Below are positions 46,775 through 55,726 of a stretch of 64,000 nucleotides of DNA, one piece after another. This stretch comes from Achatina immaculata (lineage: Eukaryota > Mollusca > Gastropoda > Stylommatophora > Achatinidae), in assembly GCA_009760885.1 (NCBI GenBank), contig CM019717.1, forward strand, positions 47,012,866-47,076,865, in the 5' to 3' direction. The first letter of the stretch is position 1; every line of letters starts with the position of its first letter. The translations under genes were made by a program, and so were the position numbers. The notes under the pieces were generated by a model. The model was given only the letters and a program-made list of their open reading frames with translations, ran no database searches and was not told where the DNA came from.

Positions 46775-48242
46775 GTTCTAAGGACTGTTATTGCCGGAGG
46801 TGGGGTGGAGGATACGCTCTCCACTTCAGTGGCGTGCGTTTCAAATAGCTTCTGACAGTCAAGTCCAGCTCCCGGCCTTCTTGTGGCAGAACTGTTCAGA
46901 CTGACAGGAGAAGGGGCGAAGGCGAATATCTGGCGCCTGAAAACCAGACGCTTCGGGTAGATGAGAGTCATGTTTGGTAGCTCTTCTACCGCTACTGGCG
47001 AGATTTCTCAGCTGCTGCGCGTGGAGTTGGGCTCCTCCCGGCCAGTGAAGAAAGGTGCGATTATGAGTTGCCGTGCGGAATTGTGGAAAAGGTGAAAGAA
47101 AGGAGTAAGTGAAATAATCAGCAGTCTCGAAGTCAGGACTGCTCACATCACGGCACCTCTGCTCTGGAGGTTGGCCACGTCCCATGTACACTTATACCGG
47201 GCGAATTGCCTGAACCGGCTTAACCCAGGGGTTAAGACGCTGCTGGCGAGACTCCTCGGATGGCGCGCGTGGAGTGAAACACCTCCCCGCCAATGAAGAA
47301 AATGAGGAAAAGCAACCAGGGTTGTCGTGCGGCGCCGATGTGAGAAGGTGATGGAAAGGATAAAGTGAAGCTTAATCGGTATGTCCAATAGTATCGCGGC
47401 CAGAGCTACTTATACCACGGCACCTCTGCTCTAGAGGCCGGCCACGTCTTTTCTACACCCATACTAGTGAAATATGCCTAAACCGGCAACCAGGGGTGAA
47501 ACTTGATGACTATTCAAGTCATGGTACCTCCGCTCTAGAGGTCGGTCACGTCCTACACACGCCAATATTGGGATAATATGCATAAACCGGCTTAACCCAT
47601 GGGTGGAAGCCACTAGTGACGAGGATTCGTCCTCCTGGAGAAAAGTTCCATCCTGGTCACAACTAGGAAGGGTAGCGGGCACGACCACAAAATGCTGAAG
47701 TCGGAGACACTGGACCAGGACAGTCTAGATGGGCAACCACCTCTCACCTGGCGGGGATGTATGCGTATCCTAACTACGCTGAGGTTTTCCGATGAGAAAG
47801 CCCAACACTGTACTGGTTGGGCAACCACCTCACCCGGCGGGGATACACGGGTATTCCAAAACACGTCAAGGTTTTCCGGTGAGAAAGTCCAACTCAGGTT
47901 AGATGGGCAGCCACCTCTCACCCAGCTGGCATATATCCAAAACACGTCGAGGTTTTCCGCTGAGAAAGTCCAACGCTAGATTAAACTGGTGCAACGAAAA
48001 TCACGGTGTCACGCAATCCCGCTTCTGAGACCCACCAAGAATACAGGCTCAAGCCATGCGATACTCTGAACCTCTTGTGATCCTCTCGGGGATCTCGTGT
48101 GGTCCTTTCAGGAGCACGCGGGGACCACGGGACCTATTGAGGACCACGGGAGTAAATTCAGTGGGATCACGGGGCGGTCTTGGTGGTAGAAGCGAACGAC
48201 GACGACGACGAAGAAGAAGAAGAGGAGAAGAAGAAGAAGAAG
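46775..48242 (+). mobile_element. 1.47-kb insertion bearing the K repeat, with 13-bp target duplication
   Basis: ATTTCAAATATGG (46,762-46,774) and ATTTCAAAGATGG (48,243-48,255) flank it, a 13-bp duplication with one mismatch. The right end just before the duplication is a (CGA)n(AAG)n tract at about 48,196-48,242, like the tail of a retroposed element. Between them: 210 bp unique to this copy, the K repeat at 46,985-48,013, and 230 bp unique to this copy. No transposase or reverse transcriptase is visible inside. Confidence 0.8.
46985..48013 (+). repeat. K repeat, copy 2 (inside mariner derivative)
   Basis: Same orientation and module order as 20,850-21,889: A1 (46,985-47,235), A2 (47,236-47,503), one B (47,504-47,620), linker, and three C modules (about 47,716-47,990), ending GCAACGAAAATCACGGTGTC-ACG. 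Copy 1 has two B and two C modules, so module number differs. Minus-strand frames again give FLHWPGGAQLHAQQLRNLAS and VGRDRPLERRYHDL-type text, but they are interrupted. Confidence 0.9.
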
Positions 48243-48618
48243 ATTTCAAAGATGGAAACACGAGCATCTAAGATGTGCCTCGCAGCGGTCGTCCTGGAAC
48301 TGTCTCCACTGAACGCAACGTAGAAATGGTTGACGACATCATTAAAGAAGACAGGCGTGTCACGGTTTCTGAAATCGCTGCAAATATTGGAATAGAACAC
48401 AGTGCAGTACAGGAAATGATCGAAACCCTGGGCTATAGAAATGTTTGTGCCAGCTGGGTCCCGCAGGAGAGAACGCCCAGAAAGCAGTGCGTCTGTGCCA
48501 TCGGTCAGCTGAAACGGAATTCTACCGGGAGGGTATTTTCAAACTTGCAGAGCGATAGGGAAAATGTGTGCAAAGAAATGGAGATTATTTTGAAAAGTGA
48601 AGAAAAGTACGCAGATTA
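48243..48618 (+). pseudogene. Mariner transposase, HTH remainder fused to C-terminal end
   Basis: FKDGNTSI, a stop, DVPRSGRPGTVSTERNVEMV, DDIIKEDRRVTVSEIAANIG, IEHSAVQEMIETLGYRNVCA and SWVPQ finish the two helix-turn-helix domains. After a short junction the next recognisable text is in another frame: EFYREGIFKLAER, a stop, GKCVQRNGDYFEK and a stop, the normal end of a mariner transposase. Everything between, including the DDD catalytic triad, is deleted. Confidence 0.85.
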
Positions 48619-48730
48619 AGGTGATACATTTATATTTTCTCTATCTGTAAATTCTTCTTCTTCGTTCGCACATCTGTAAATTCTGATTTTTAACAAATTT
48701 TTGCTCACGACTTTCGGTATTACCCTCGTA

Positions 48731-49149
48731 ATTATGCCACGTGGATTCAATCTGATTGGACAGTGGACCTTTTGATCTTGGCCACCAATTATAACTAATG
48801 AGTGACAAACGGGTGTGAAGAACTGTTAAGACTCGAGTCAGTCCACTTACCAGGCAGTCAAGTGAGAGGTCGCAAACGTATCTGTATGAAAGTAACAAAT
48901 TTATTTGAAAATCTCTCTCTCTCTTCTCTCTCGCAGTCAGATGGTCAGTTTAGTGTTGTCACAGTCCATCTTGTAACTGTTTTGATTTTAATTCGAAATC
49001 AGCTTTTTTAAAATAACATATTATTCGTCTACTTTATATATTGAATAATATCCTGGGGTCTTATGAACTGAGTGAGAAATAAACGTTGATGTTGTACAAC
49101 TAATCAGTGCTTGTTTTCTGTCAGGGTACAGTGGCATTTGCATGACTTC
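48731..49149. other. Stretch without recognised genes
   Basis: A (CT)n tract is near 48,912-48,932. No gene is visible. Confidence 0.6.
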
Positions 49150-49370
49150 ACATTTCTAGACCACTCCAGCATTTGAGGTAGGGATGCCAGCACCTGTCTT
49201 CGCTGCGTTTGTTTTCCTAGGGAAACTCAAAATACGCATTTTTATGGAGACTGGGTTGACCCCGGTGCCAAAAAAACTCCGCTTGAATGCGGAATCGAAC
49301 CAGTGACCTTCTGATGGGCAGGCGAGTGCACTAACCATTACATTAGCGCGGCAGCATTGAGTGCGTTACA
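49150..49370 (-). mobile_element. SINE-2, tRNA-like SINE
   Basis: The minus strand begins with an A-box-like GTAATGGTTAGTGCACTCGC (from about 49,355), then B box GGTTCGATTCCGC about 30 bases on, then CGGAGTTTTTTTGGCACCGG and a body unlike SINE-1 (CCATAAAAATGCGTATTTTG, CAGGTGCTGGCATCCCTACC). The right end is not defined. The head is related to SINE-1 by its tRNA origin, but the body is different, so it is a separate family. Confidence 0.7.
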
Positions 49371-50054
49371 AGTCGTAATTATCAAGCGATTGCTGTGAGA
49401 GAGAACGTCTAGCGGATACACACACATATATAACAACATCGGTGTTGGAATGAAAATAGTAAACAAGAAAAGTAAATTATATACAAATAGAAAAAAACAC
49501 AGGACAGTAATTAACTATGGAAATTATTTATAAATGAACCCAAAAATGCGCTTTGGATATAGTATAATGCAAGTTTGGAAATAGTTTATAAATCCGGAGT
49601 GCGCTCTCATTGCGTATCTTGAAAGACAAGAGAAAGAATAAAAGCATTTTATAAGAAATGAATGTGAACGAGAAATTGGCTTTCCAGCTCAGACAAGAGG
49701 GGGGGGGGGGGGAAAAGCTATCCGTCGTTCTTCAATCAAACGAGATACTGGCATAGACAGAAAATTAATCGTTACTGAGAAAGAGAACGAAGGGCCCAAG
49801 TTATTACTAACATCTTAAACACCACACTCAGTGGACCATGCATGCAGCCTGGCAGAACGATACGTGCTTTATCAATGGGAAACACTTGTTACAAAGGATA
49901 AGTCACAGGAATGAATCTTTTCTTCCGTAGACACACTTAACACTTATATGTCCTGTGACGTGTCCTTTCCAGAACGTTTTCCTTCTCACTGCAACCCTGA
50001 ATACAATGCGATCTTGAGTAATTCGACCAACATCTCGCAGTAACATATTCAGAC
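49371..50054. other. Stretch without recognised genes
   Basis: A G run is at about 49,699-49,711. No gene or repeat is recognised. Confidence 0.55.
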
Positions 50055-50150
50055 TTTGATGTCCTGAGTCTACCTGCGGCGAGGTCGTCCCTTTTCTCTC
50101 TTGCCCGGCACTTTGCCTTCTGCTATCAACCCATGGAAACCATTATATGT
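50055..50150 (-). mobile_element. LINE-C-like fragment, minus strand
   Basis: The minus strand reads GFHGLIAEGKVPGKREKGRP and RRR, the basic motif just before the end of LINE-C-type elements. It meets the next fragment head to head at about 50,150-50,165. Confidence 0.55.
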
Positions 50151-50159
50151 CTTGGTGCG

Positions 50160-50415
50160 GCCGAAGCCTGGGTAAAAGAGAGAAATTAGGACGAAATTCA
50201 GAACATGGGGGTGCAGCTTTGTTGGACATGTTTTAAGAAGAGGCAAACTGGAACACTTAATGACAACATGAAAACTGGAGGGAAAAAATGGGCAGAGGAA
50301 GACAAAGAAACAGTATACTTGACGAACTAAAAGGGTGACACAGAGCACAGCTTATAGAAAGAATAAATGATAGATGCTTGTGGAAACCAGTGACGACCAA
50401 CGCCTGATTGGCATG

Positions 50416-50422
<7 letters not shown>
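50160..50422 (+). mobile_element. LINE-C-like 3' end, plus strand
   Basis: The plus strand reads RTKFRTWGCSFVGHVLRRGK, LEHLMTT, KLEGKNG; after a shift RQRNSILDELKG, AQLIERINDRCLWKPVTTNA. The layout (GHVLRRGKLEH, basic GK.RGRGR stretch, final W) is that of the LINE-C end at 30,590. A (GA)n tract at 50,423-50,449 follows and may be its tail. Confidence 0.7.
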
Positions 50423-50452
<30 letters not shown>

Positions 50453-50497
50453 GGCTGGAGTATCTTATCTTTCTGACGTGATTAGTGTTTAAAGGTT

Positions 50498-50755
50498 AAA
50501 AAAAAGGTAAAGGTAATCCTGTCATGCCTTAGAGGCACATAGGTATATGGTGTTAGTGCCTATATTTTATTTGACCTGTCAGTACACTAGAGGGTGATAT
50601 GGTCAGTATCACGCTGCATTTCCTTCCCCAACTCCAGAAGAAGTCGGGTACCCATTTCTACAGCTGGATGACTGGGGTGCCTCCGGCCGGATTCGAACCC
50701 CTGACCTTTTCAATGAGAGACTAGTGCACCAACCACTTCGCCACTCAGACACCCG
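50498..50755 (-). mobile_element. SINE-1 copy, complete
   Basis: The minus strand starts with A box GTGGCGAAGTGGTTGGTGCA near 50,742, B box GGTTCGAATCCGG near 50,700, then TAGAAATGGGTACCCGACTT, GGAAGGAAATGCAGCGTGAT and CACCCTCTAGTGTACTGACA, and ends CATGACAGGATTACCTTTAC with an A/T-rich tail. It is one of the two best copies, with 61,981-62,217. Confidence 0.92.
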
Positions 50756-51714
50756 TGATTTACAAGCGCGTTTTTTTTTTTTTTACGATACCTAGTTCAA
50801 TCAGAATCTCTTTATTTAATTCAACACTTACAAAAATGAGATATTTTCATTTTTTAAAATACAATTGGATGTCGTGAACCCAGAGAAATGAATTAAATTC
50901 TTTCTGTTTTAAAATACACGTAGCATTTTATTAAAGCCACGGGCTTGATCGTCTTGGTTTTTGCTACGTGCTTCGCTCTGGAATGCCTGGCTTACTTTAC
51001 CTGTCACATAACTCAGCACGCAGTTACATGACGCAAGTCCAGCGCTGTTTCATGACTTTAGTTTTAGCCCCACTGAAATAAATGTAATTTCTTCGTACAT
51101 GAATGAAGCATTTATCAGGCCTTAAAAGAAAGGAATTTCACATGGCTACCACGATTTTTTTTTAGCCTCACCACGTGGTTAATGGGTACAGTTCCCACGT
51201 TTTTTTCCCCGCACTTTTTGTTTCGTTATTTTCAGAAAGCGGGTCGTAATATGTGAGGAACTTTTTAATTGTTCATAAAATGTCTAATTTACCTAAGGCG
51301 TTTTATAGGAAAAGTTTAACACCCGCAAGATTCTGTGAAAGCGGAGAAAAAGCTGATGTTAAGGAAGAAGTGTTGATAGATAAAGTGCTAAAAAATGTTA
51401 GGTTGTTAAGTTATACACCCTCACCCCCTTCCCAAAGAAACCGAGACTATACAATATATGCGCTGTAGACTTTGTTGTCCATACTTAATTTTGAAAAAAA
51501 AAATCATTGTCCTGGTTAGGGGAGTTTGCCTGGACTGGCGGACCGTAACAAGCCAGGACGTCACCTCTCTTTTAAGACTGTGACTTTAGTAACAGGGTCT
51601 GTCGTATCATATTGACCAAGGAGGCAGGGGTCGATGTGCTCCCTGTCCAGGTGGAACGTATTGAGAAGCCTGACGTTGCAGCTTTCGTATAGTCCTGCCT
51701 CTTTGTGTATGCAC
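50756..51714. other. Stretch without recognised genes
   Basis: A T run is near 50,771-50,782. A 65-codon minus frame (51,758-51,561) continues into the repeat below and has no recognisable domain. No gene is supported. Confidence 0.5.
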
Positions 51715-51955
51715 CAGGACACGAAGATTACCAATATGAGAGCTGTAATCATAGACATCTGTCGTTATAATCACAGAACCAGCATGAGAGCTATAGTCGT
51801 AGACATCTGTCGTCATAATCACAGGACATGAAGACTACCAACATGAGAGCTGTAATCATAGTTATATGTCGTCATAATCACAGAACATGAAGACTACCAG
51901 CATGAGCTATAATCCTAGATATTTGTCGTTATAATCACAGGGCATAAGGACTTAC
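51715..51955. repeat. 55-60-bp tandem repeat, about 4 units
   Basis: Units contain AGCTGTAATCATAGACATCT, GTCGTTATAATCACAG and GACATGAAGACTACCAACAT in order. They differ by small gaps, so the array is moderately old. Confidence 0.88.
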
Positions 51956-52552
51956 AGTGTAATTACCTAAAGGGGCCAAGTTTTTGTCGGCCTCACCCGA
52001 AGAGTATGCGAATTCTGCCAATCCCGTTGATATAGTTCGTTAGAAGACGCTTGTAAAGGTTGTGAAGATCATCAGCAGTTATTTAACCCTGAACCGCCCG
52101 AAATGATGTTAGTGTCGTCATGTGACAAATGAACGCGTTCACGTTAATGAGTCCCAAAATCCTGTTCGGCAGGTACCCCCCCCCCCCCCCCCAATCACTG
52201 TCGAGAGATAGTGTCATGTCACGCGCTTAATGGCCAAACTGTGCTTTCATTCACGGACTGTCCCAAATCCCCTGTGTTTTATTGACCAAACCCGCATTTC
52301 TCGTGCCTACAGTTTTGAAGAAGTATTTAAAACACAGATTTTCCGTATGCGTCAACGTATAACTAGATCGTATTTTCTGGGCTGACAGGACACAGCACTA
52401 CTTTAGAAGACATTTACAATATTGTAGAGGTTCAGACTTGACTACAAGATTTTTAAAAAATATATGCTGTAATTTTTCCATTAAAATTGGGTCTTAAAAC
52501 TGTCTTTTACAAAAGCAACAGCCATAAATGTTTATTACACCTTTGAGAGTGT
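51956..52552. other. Stretch without recognised genes
   Basis: A C run of about 16 lies near 52,176-52,191. Nothing else is recognised. Confidence 0.6.
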
Positions 52553-52943
52553 TGTCAGCCAGTCATTTGCATGTCCCTTGCGGAACTTTGCCTCACTAAC
52601 AGCCCTCCTGTAGGCCTCTCGGTTATAAGCAAGATGCCCTTCTGCTGATGCATCCATTTGCAGATTATCAACGATGTCTTGCAGCCATCTTCGCCTTGGT
52701 CTTCTTCTCTTTCTTTAACCCATTATGTACCCTTCCAAGACTGTCTTCTCTAAATTGTCATGACGTTTAATGTGTCCAAAATATTTAAGTTTTCTCTGTT
52801 TAGTCTTCCTTACTAGCCAGCCTTCTTCAGTGTTAAGTTCTTGTAGTGTAGATTTGTATTTGTTCTTTTCTGTGTCCATGATATTTGAAGAACTCTTCTG
52901 TAGTATTTACATTCAAAGGCATGTATGTGTTTCTCAGCTGTCG
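52553..52943 (-). mobile_element. LINE-A 3'-end copy 5
   Basis: The plus strand shows CAGCCAGTCATTTGCATGTC, CTTGCGGAACTTTGCCTC and the rest of the LINE-A end up to ATGTGTTTCTCAGCTG, so the element runs on minus with a (TGAC)-type tail. The 5' truncation point (about 52,943) is earlier than in copies 2, 3 and 7. Confidence 0.88.
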
Positions 52944-53649
52944 TAGACAGCCAAAATTCACAGACCTACTATAGCATGTAAAGGACTTCGTTTGGTAACG
53001 CACTGGTATATAATAGAAAGATGGTGCATGTTGTTTGAGCAGGGGTCGACAACCTACGACATGATCCGGCCTTCGCGCTGCCCAGAAATAGCACTATGCT
53101 CTCAGTCCTCGGTAATAATGAAAGACTTCACTTCAAATTGACTGCTGTGTAATGAGAACTGCTGTAATTAACCGGGCGAAAAATAGTATATATATATGTG
53201 TGTGTATGTATGTATGTATATGTGTGCGTACGTGCCTGTATATATGTATGAATGAATGTTACACATATGACCCACTATCTGGAGAAAAGTACTGTTGGGG
53301 TATAACACCCCTACCACCCCTAGGAGTGAGGGTACGAAGGGGGCAGAGTTCTTATCTACTAAATTCAAGGGGGAACAACAAATGGTCAAAGGGAGATAAT
53401 CATGAAACAGCGCGGTACTGATCTAAGAGAAGCATTTATAGCCTCTCATAGCAAGCCCCAATAAATACATTTTAACCTTGTTATCTCTTTATGTTTATAA
53501 TAGCTTTTTATTGTATTCTATAGTAGATTTCATTGCACAGTGGCAGTGTGCCTTTATCTTATTTTTTTTTATTCGCTTTTCAAATTAGGGAGAGAGAGGG
53601 AGAGAGAGAGAAGGAAAGGGGGAGAGAGATAGAGAAGAGAGAGAGAGAG
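52944..53649. other. Stretch without recognised genes
   Basis: A (TA/TG)n tract is at about 53,186-53,235 and (GA)n from about 53,588 to 53,650. An 89-codon plus frame at 53,152-53,421 has no family features. Confidence 0.55.
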
Positions 53650-54255
53650 AATGAATGAATGAATGATCTTTATTTTTAAGTGGTAAAGAATTGGGCACGC
53701 AGGCCCGTCTTACATTCTGCCCTTCACCACTCCATCTTTCATTCTTCCTGCACACTCGATTTAATACAAGCATACAAATTACATTAGGGCAAAAAAACAT
53801 CAAAAGAATGTAAGATTAAACTGTTGGATTCAAAGTAAAAGAGAAGAAGTAATTAACCTAATAAAATAGCACTCACATACATACACGCGCACACACAGAC
53901 ATTCACATAATCAAAATACATTGTCAGTACAGATATTCAAACATGTTTTTTAACAAACATTAAAATAATTTCTAATAATATCTAACAAGGTACTTTTCGA
54001 ACTATCATTTTAGTGCTTGAGAGTGCTGGTTATTCTATGGAGGCATATAATTACAAGCAAGTAAATAATGAAACAGGTTTGAGTTAAATGATGAAGTATT
54101 ACTAGTGGATTTTAAATGGTAGAGGAGGGTGTTCCAGAGCTGTACTGCAGAGTATGCAAGGCTTTTCTTGTACAGATCAATCCTGGGTTTAGGAAGAAGA
54201 CAGTTTTTAAACACTGGCTGTGTTTAGTGTTAGGGAAAGGGAGAGAGGTAGAGAG
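53650..54255 (-). mobile_element. LINE-E 3' end and 3' UTR
   Basis: Reading down the minus strand from about 54,220: KNCLLPKPRIDLYKKSLAYS, AVQLWNTLLYHL, SFNSNLFHYL, which is the closing part of a CR1/L2-like reverse transcriptase (pattern P-R....KSxxYxxxxLWNxLP). About 450 bp of untranslated sequence follow, and the end is AATAAAGATCATTCATTCAT with an ATTC-type tail. 5'-truncated and inactive. A (GA)n tract lies just beyond it at about 54,236-54,325. Confidence 0.7.
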
Positions 54256-54586
54256 AAAGGTATAGTGAAGGAGAGAGATGGAGAGGGAGAGAGAGGAAGA
54301 AAGAAGGAGAGAGGGAGAGAGATAGATTTTAGATTGACATGTTTCTCCCACGGACAACTTTATGTTGTTTGTTCAAGGGTTCACCTAAGAATTTATTTAT
54401 TCTTGCTCCTGGAGGTGTTGTTTATAATCAAGTTTTCAATAAAATTAATACTATAGTGAATTTGTAAAAGACTTTATAATTTGTATACTGTACTTATACT
54501 TTTAAATACCTGTAAATAAAAATTACTTCGATATTACACTATAGATAGAATTCATTCATTTTCCTGTCTAATAGTAGATTGGGATA

Positions 54587-54617
54587 AATAAATCACCGGG
54601 CAATGCCGGGTAATCAG
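54587..54617 (+). repeat. Possible transposon terminus ending CTAGT
   Basis: ACCGGGCAATGCCGGGTAAT, CAGCTAGT: a short GC-rich inverted motif (CCGG...CCGG), then CTAG and T, followed by (GT)n and (TA)n. Helitron 3' ends carry a short hairpin and CTRR before a T. Only a weak hairpin can be drawn and no 5' end was found, so this is tentative. Confidence 0.3.
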
Positions 54618-54652
54618 CTAGTGTGTGTGTATGTATATATATACTTATTATG

Positions 54653-55726
54653 TCAAATGTAGCTGCAAAGAGCCTTGTAAAATGGGAACCGGTGAACAGT
54701 CGTATAATAAGAACACGATACAACCTACGACATGGAAGAATGACAATAATACAGTGTTATGCACCCGCAAATGATGCAGATGATGATATGAAAGACGACT
54801 TCTATCACCAACTACAACAAATCATCAACAGAGTCCCTAAACACGACATCCTAATTGCTATGGGGGACTTCAGTGCTAAGGTAGGGAAGGATAATACCAA
54901 CGTTGAAAAAGTGATGGGGAGAGAAGGAACTGACATGGTTAATCAGAATGGAGAAAGATTAATTGAAGTATGTCTGACAGAGGGCATGGTCATTGGAGGC
55001 ACAATATTCCCACACAAAGAGATACATAAAACAACGTGGATATCTCCAGATGATAGAACTAGAAACCAGATAGACCATTTTTGTATTAGAAAGCAATACA
55101 GAACATCTCTTATGGATGTAAGGGCTTATAGGGGTGCAGATGTCAACAGTGATCACAACCTGTGCATAGGGAAAATAAAACTAAAATTGAAAAGTCAACA
55201 CAAGAAATCAGTACACAGAAAGATAAACAGCCACAGCCTACAAGAAGAAAATACTAACATTAATTTCAATCAGGAACTTGCCAATCATTCCAAAACACCC
55301 AGAGAAGTTGAGGAGATAGGTATAGATGAGTTATGGAATTCTTACAGCACAGCCATAATCACAGCAGCAAAAGTAAGCACTGGACTGGAAAAACCAAATA
55401 GAAAAGCATGGATATCAGATAAAACATGGAAGTATATACATGAAAGACGAGCAGTCAAATTAGACATGTTGAATGTAAAAACAGATCATGAAAGAGATTT
55501 GGCAAAAGCAAAATACAAAGAAATAGACAAGAAAGTAAAAAGTTCAGCTAGAAGGGATAAAAGAGAATACATAGACAATATGGCGAAAGAGGCAGAAAAA
55601 GCAGCAAAAACAGGAGACAGCAAAACTTTATATAACATACAAAAGAGGCTAACAGGTACTATTACATCTAAAGAAAGACCAATCCTTAGCAAAACTGGAA
55701 CACTATTAACATCAAAGATGGGCTGA
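54653..55726 (+). pseudogene. LINE-B endonuclease (partial) and linker
   Basis: Open from 54,623; element text starts about IMSNVAAKSLVKWEPVNSRI. Endonuclease motifs in order: TIIQCYAPAND, ILIAMGDFSAKVGKDN (about residues 77-91 counted from 54,623), HKTTWISPDDRTRNQIDHF (135-153), and DVNSDHNLCIGKIKLK (173-188). The catalytic GDFNA motif reads GDFSA: the Asn expected in APE enzymes is Ser (AGT for AAT). A Lys-rich linker follows (KSSARRDKREYIDNMAKEAE). Without its N-terminal half the enzyme cannot be active. Confidence 0.9.

Larger units (their letters stand above)
46449..48728 (+). mobile_element. Mariner deletion derivative with long TIRs, carrying an inserted K repeat
   Basis: Both ends share ACCGAAAGTCGTGAGCAAA and match imperfectly over about 80-100 bp as inverted repeats (46,449-46,530 and 48,620-48,728). 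TA flanks both sides (46,447-46,448 and 48,729-48,730). The plus strand encodes a mariner transposase N-terminus, then a 1.47-kb insertion, then the rest of the DNA-binding part, then directly the last codons. The catalytic domain is gone, so the element could only ever have moved with outside transposase. Confidence 0.92.

Noticed and set aside
49320..49368. A functional tRNA gene (also at the heads of the SINE-1 copies)
   Set aside because: A and B boxes are present, but the sequence does not fold into a full cloverleaf by eye and continues into a SINE body.
822..54330. (GA)n/(CT)n tracts as regulatory GAGA-type elements
   Set aside because: They are scattered microsatellites, several of them LINE tails, with no associated gene start.
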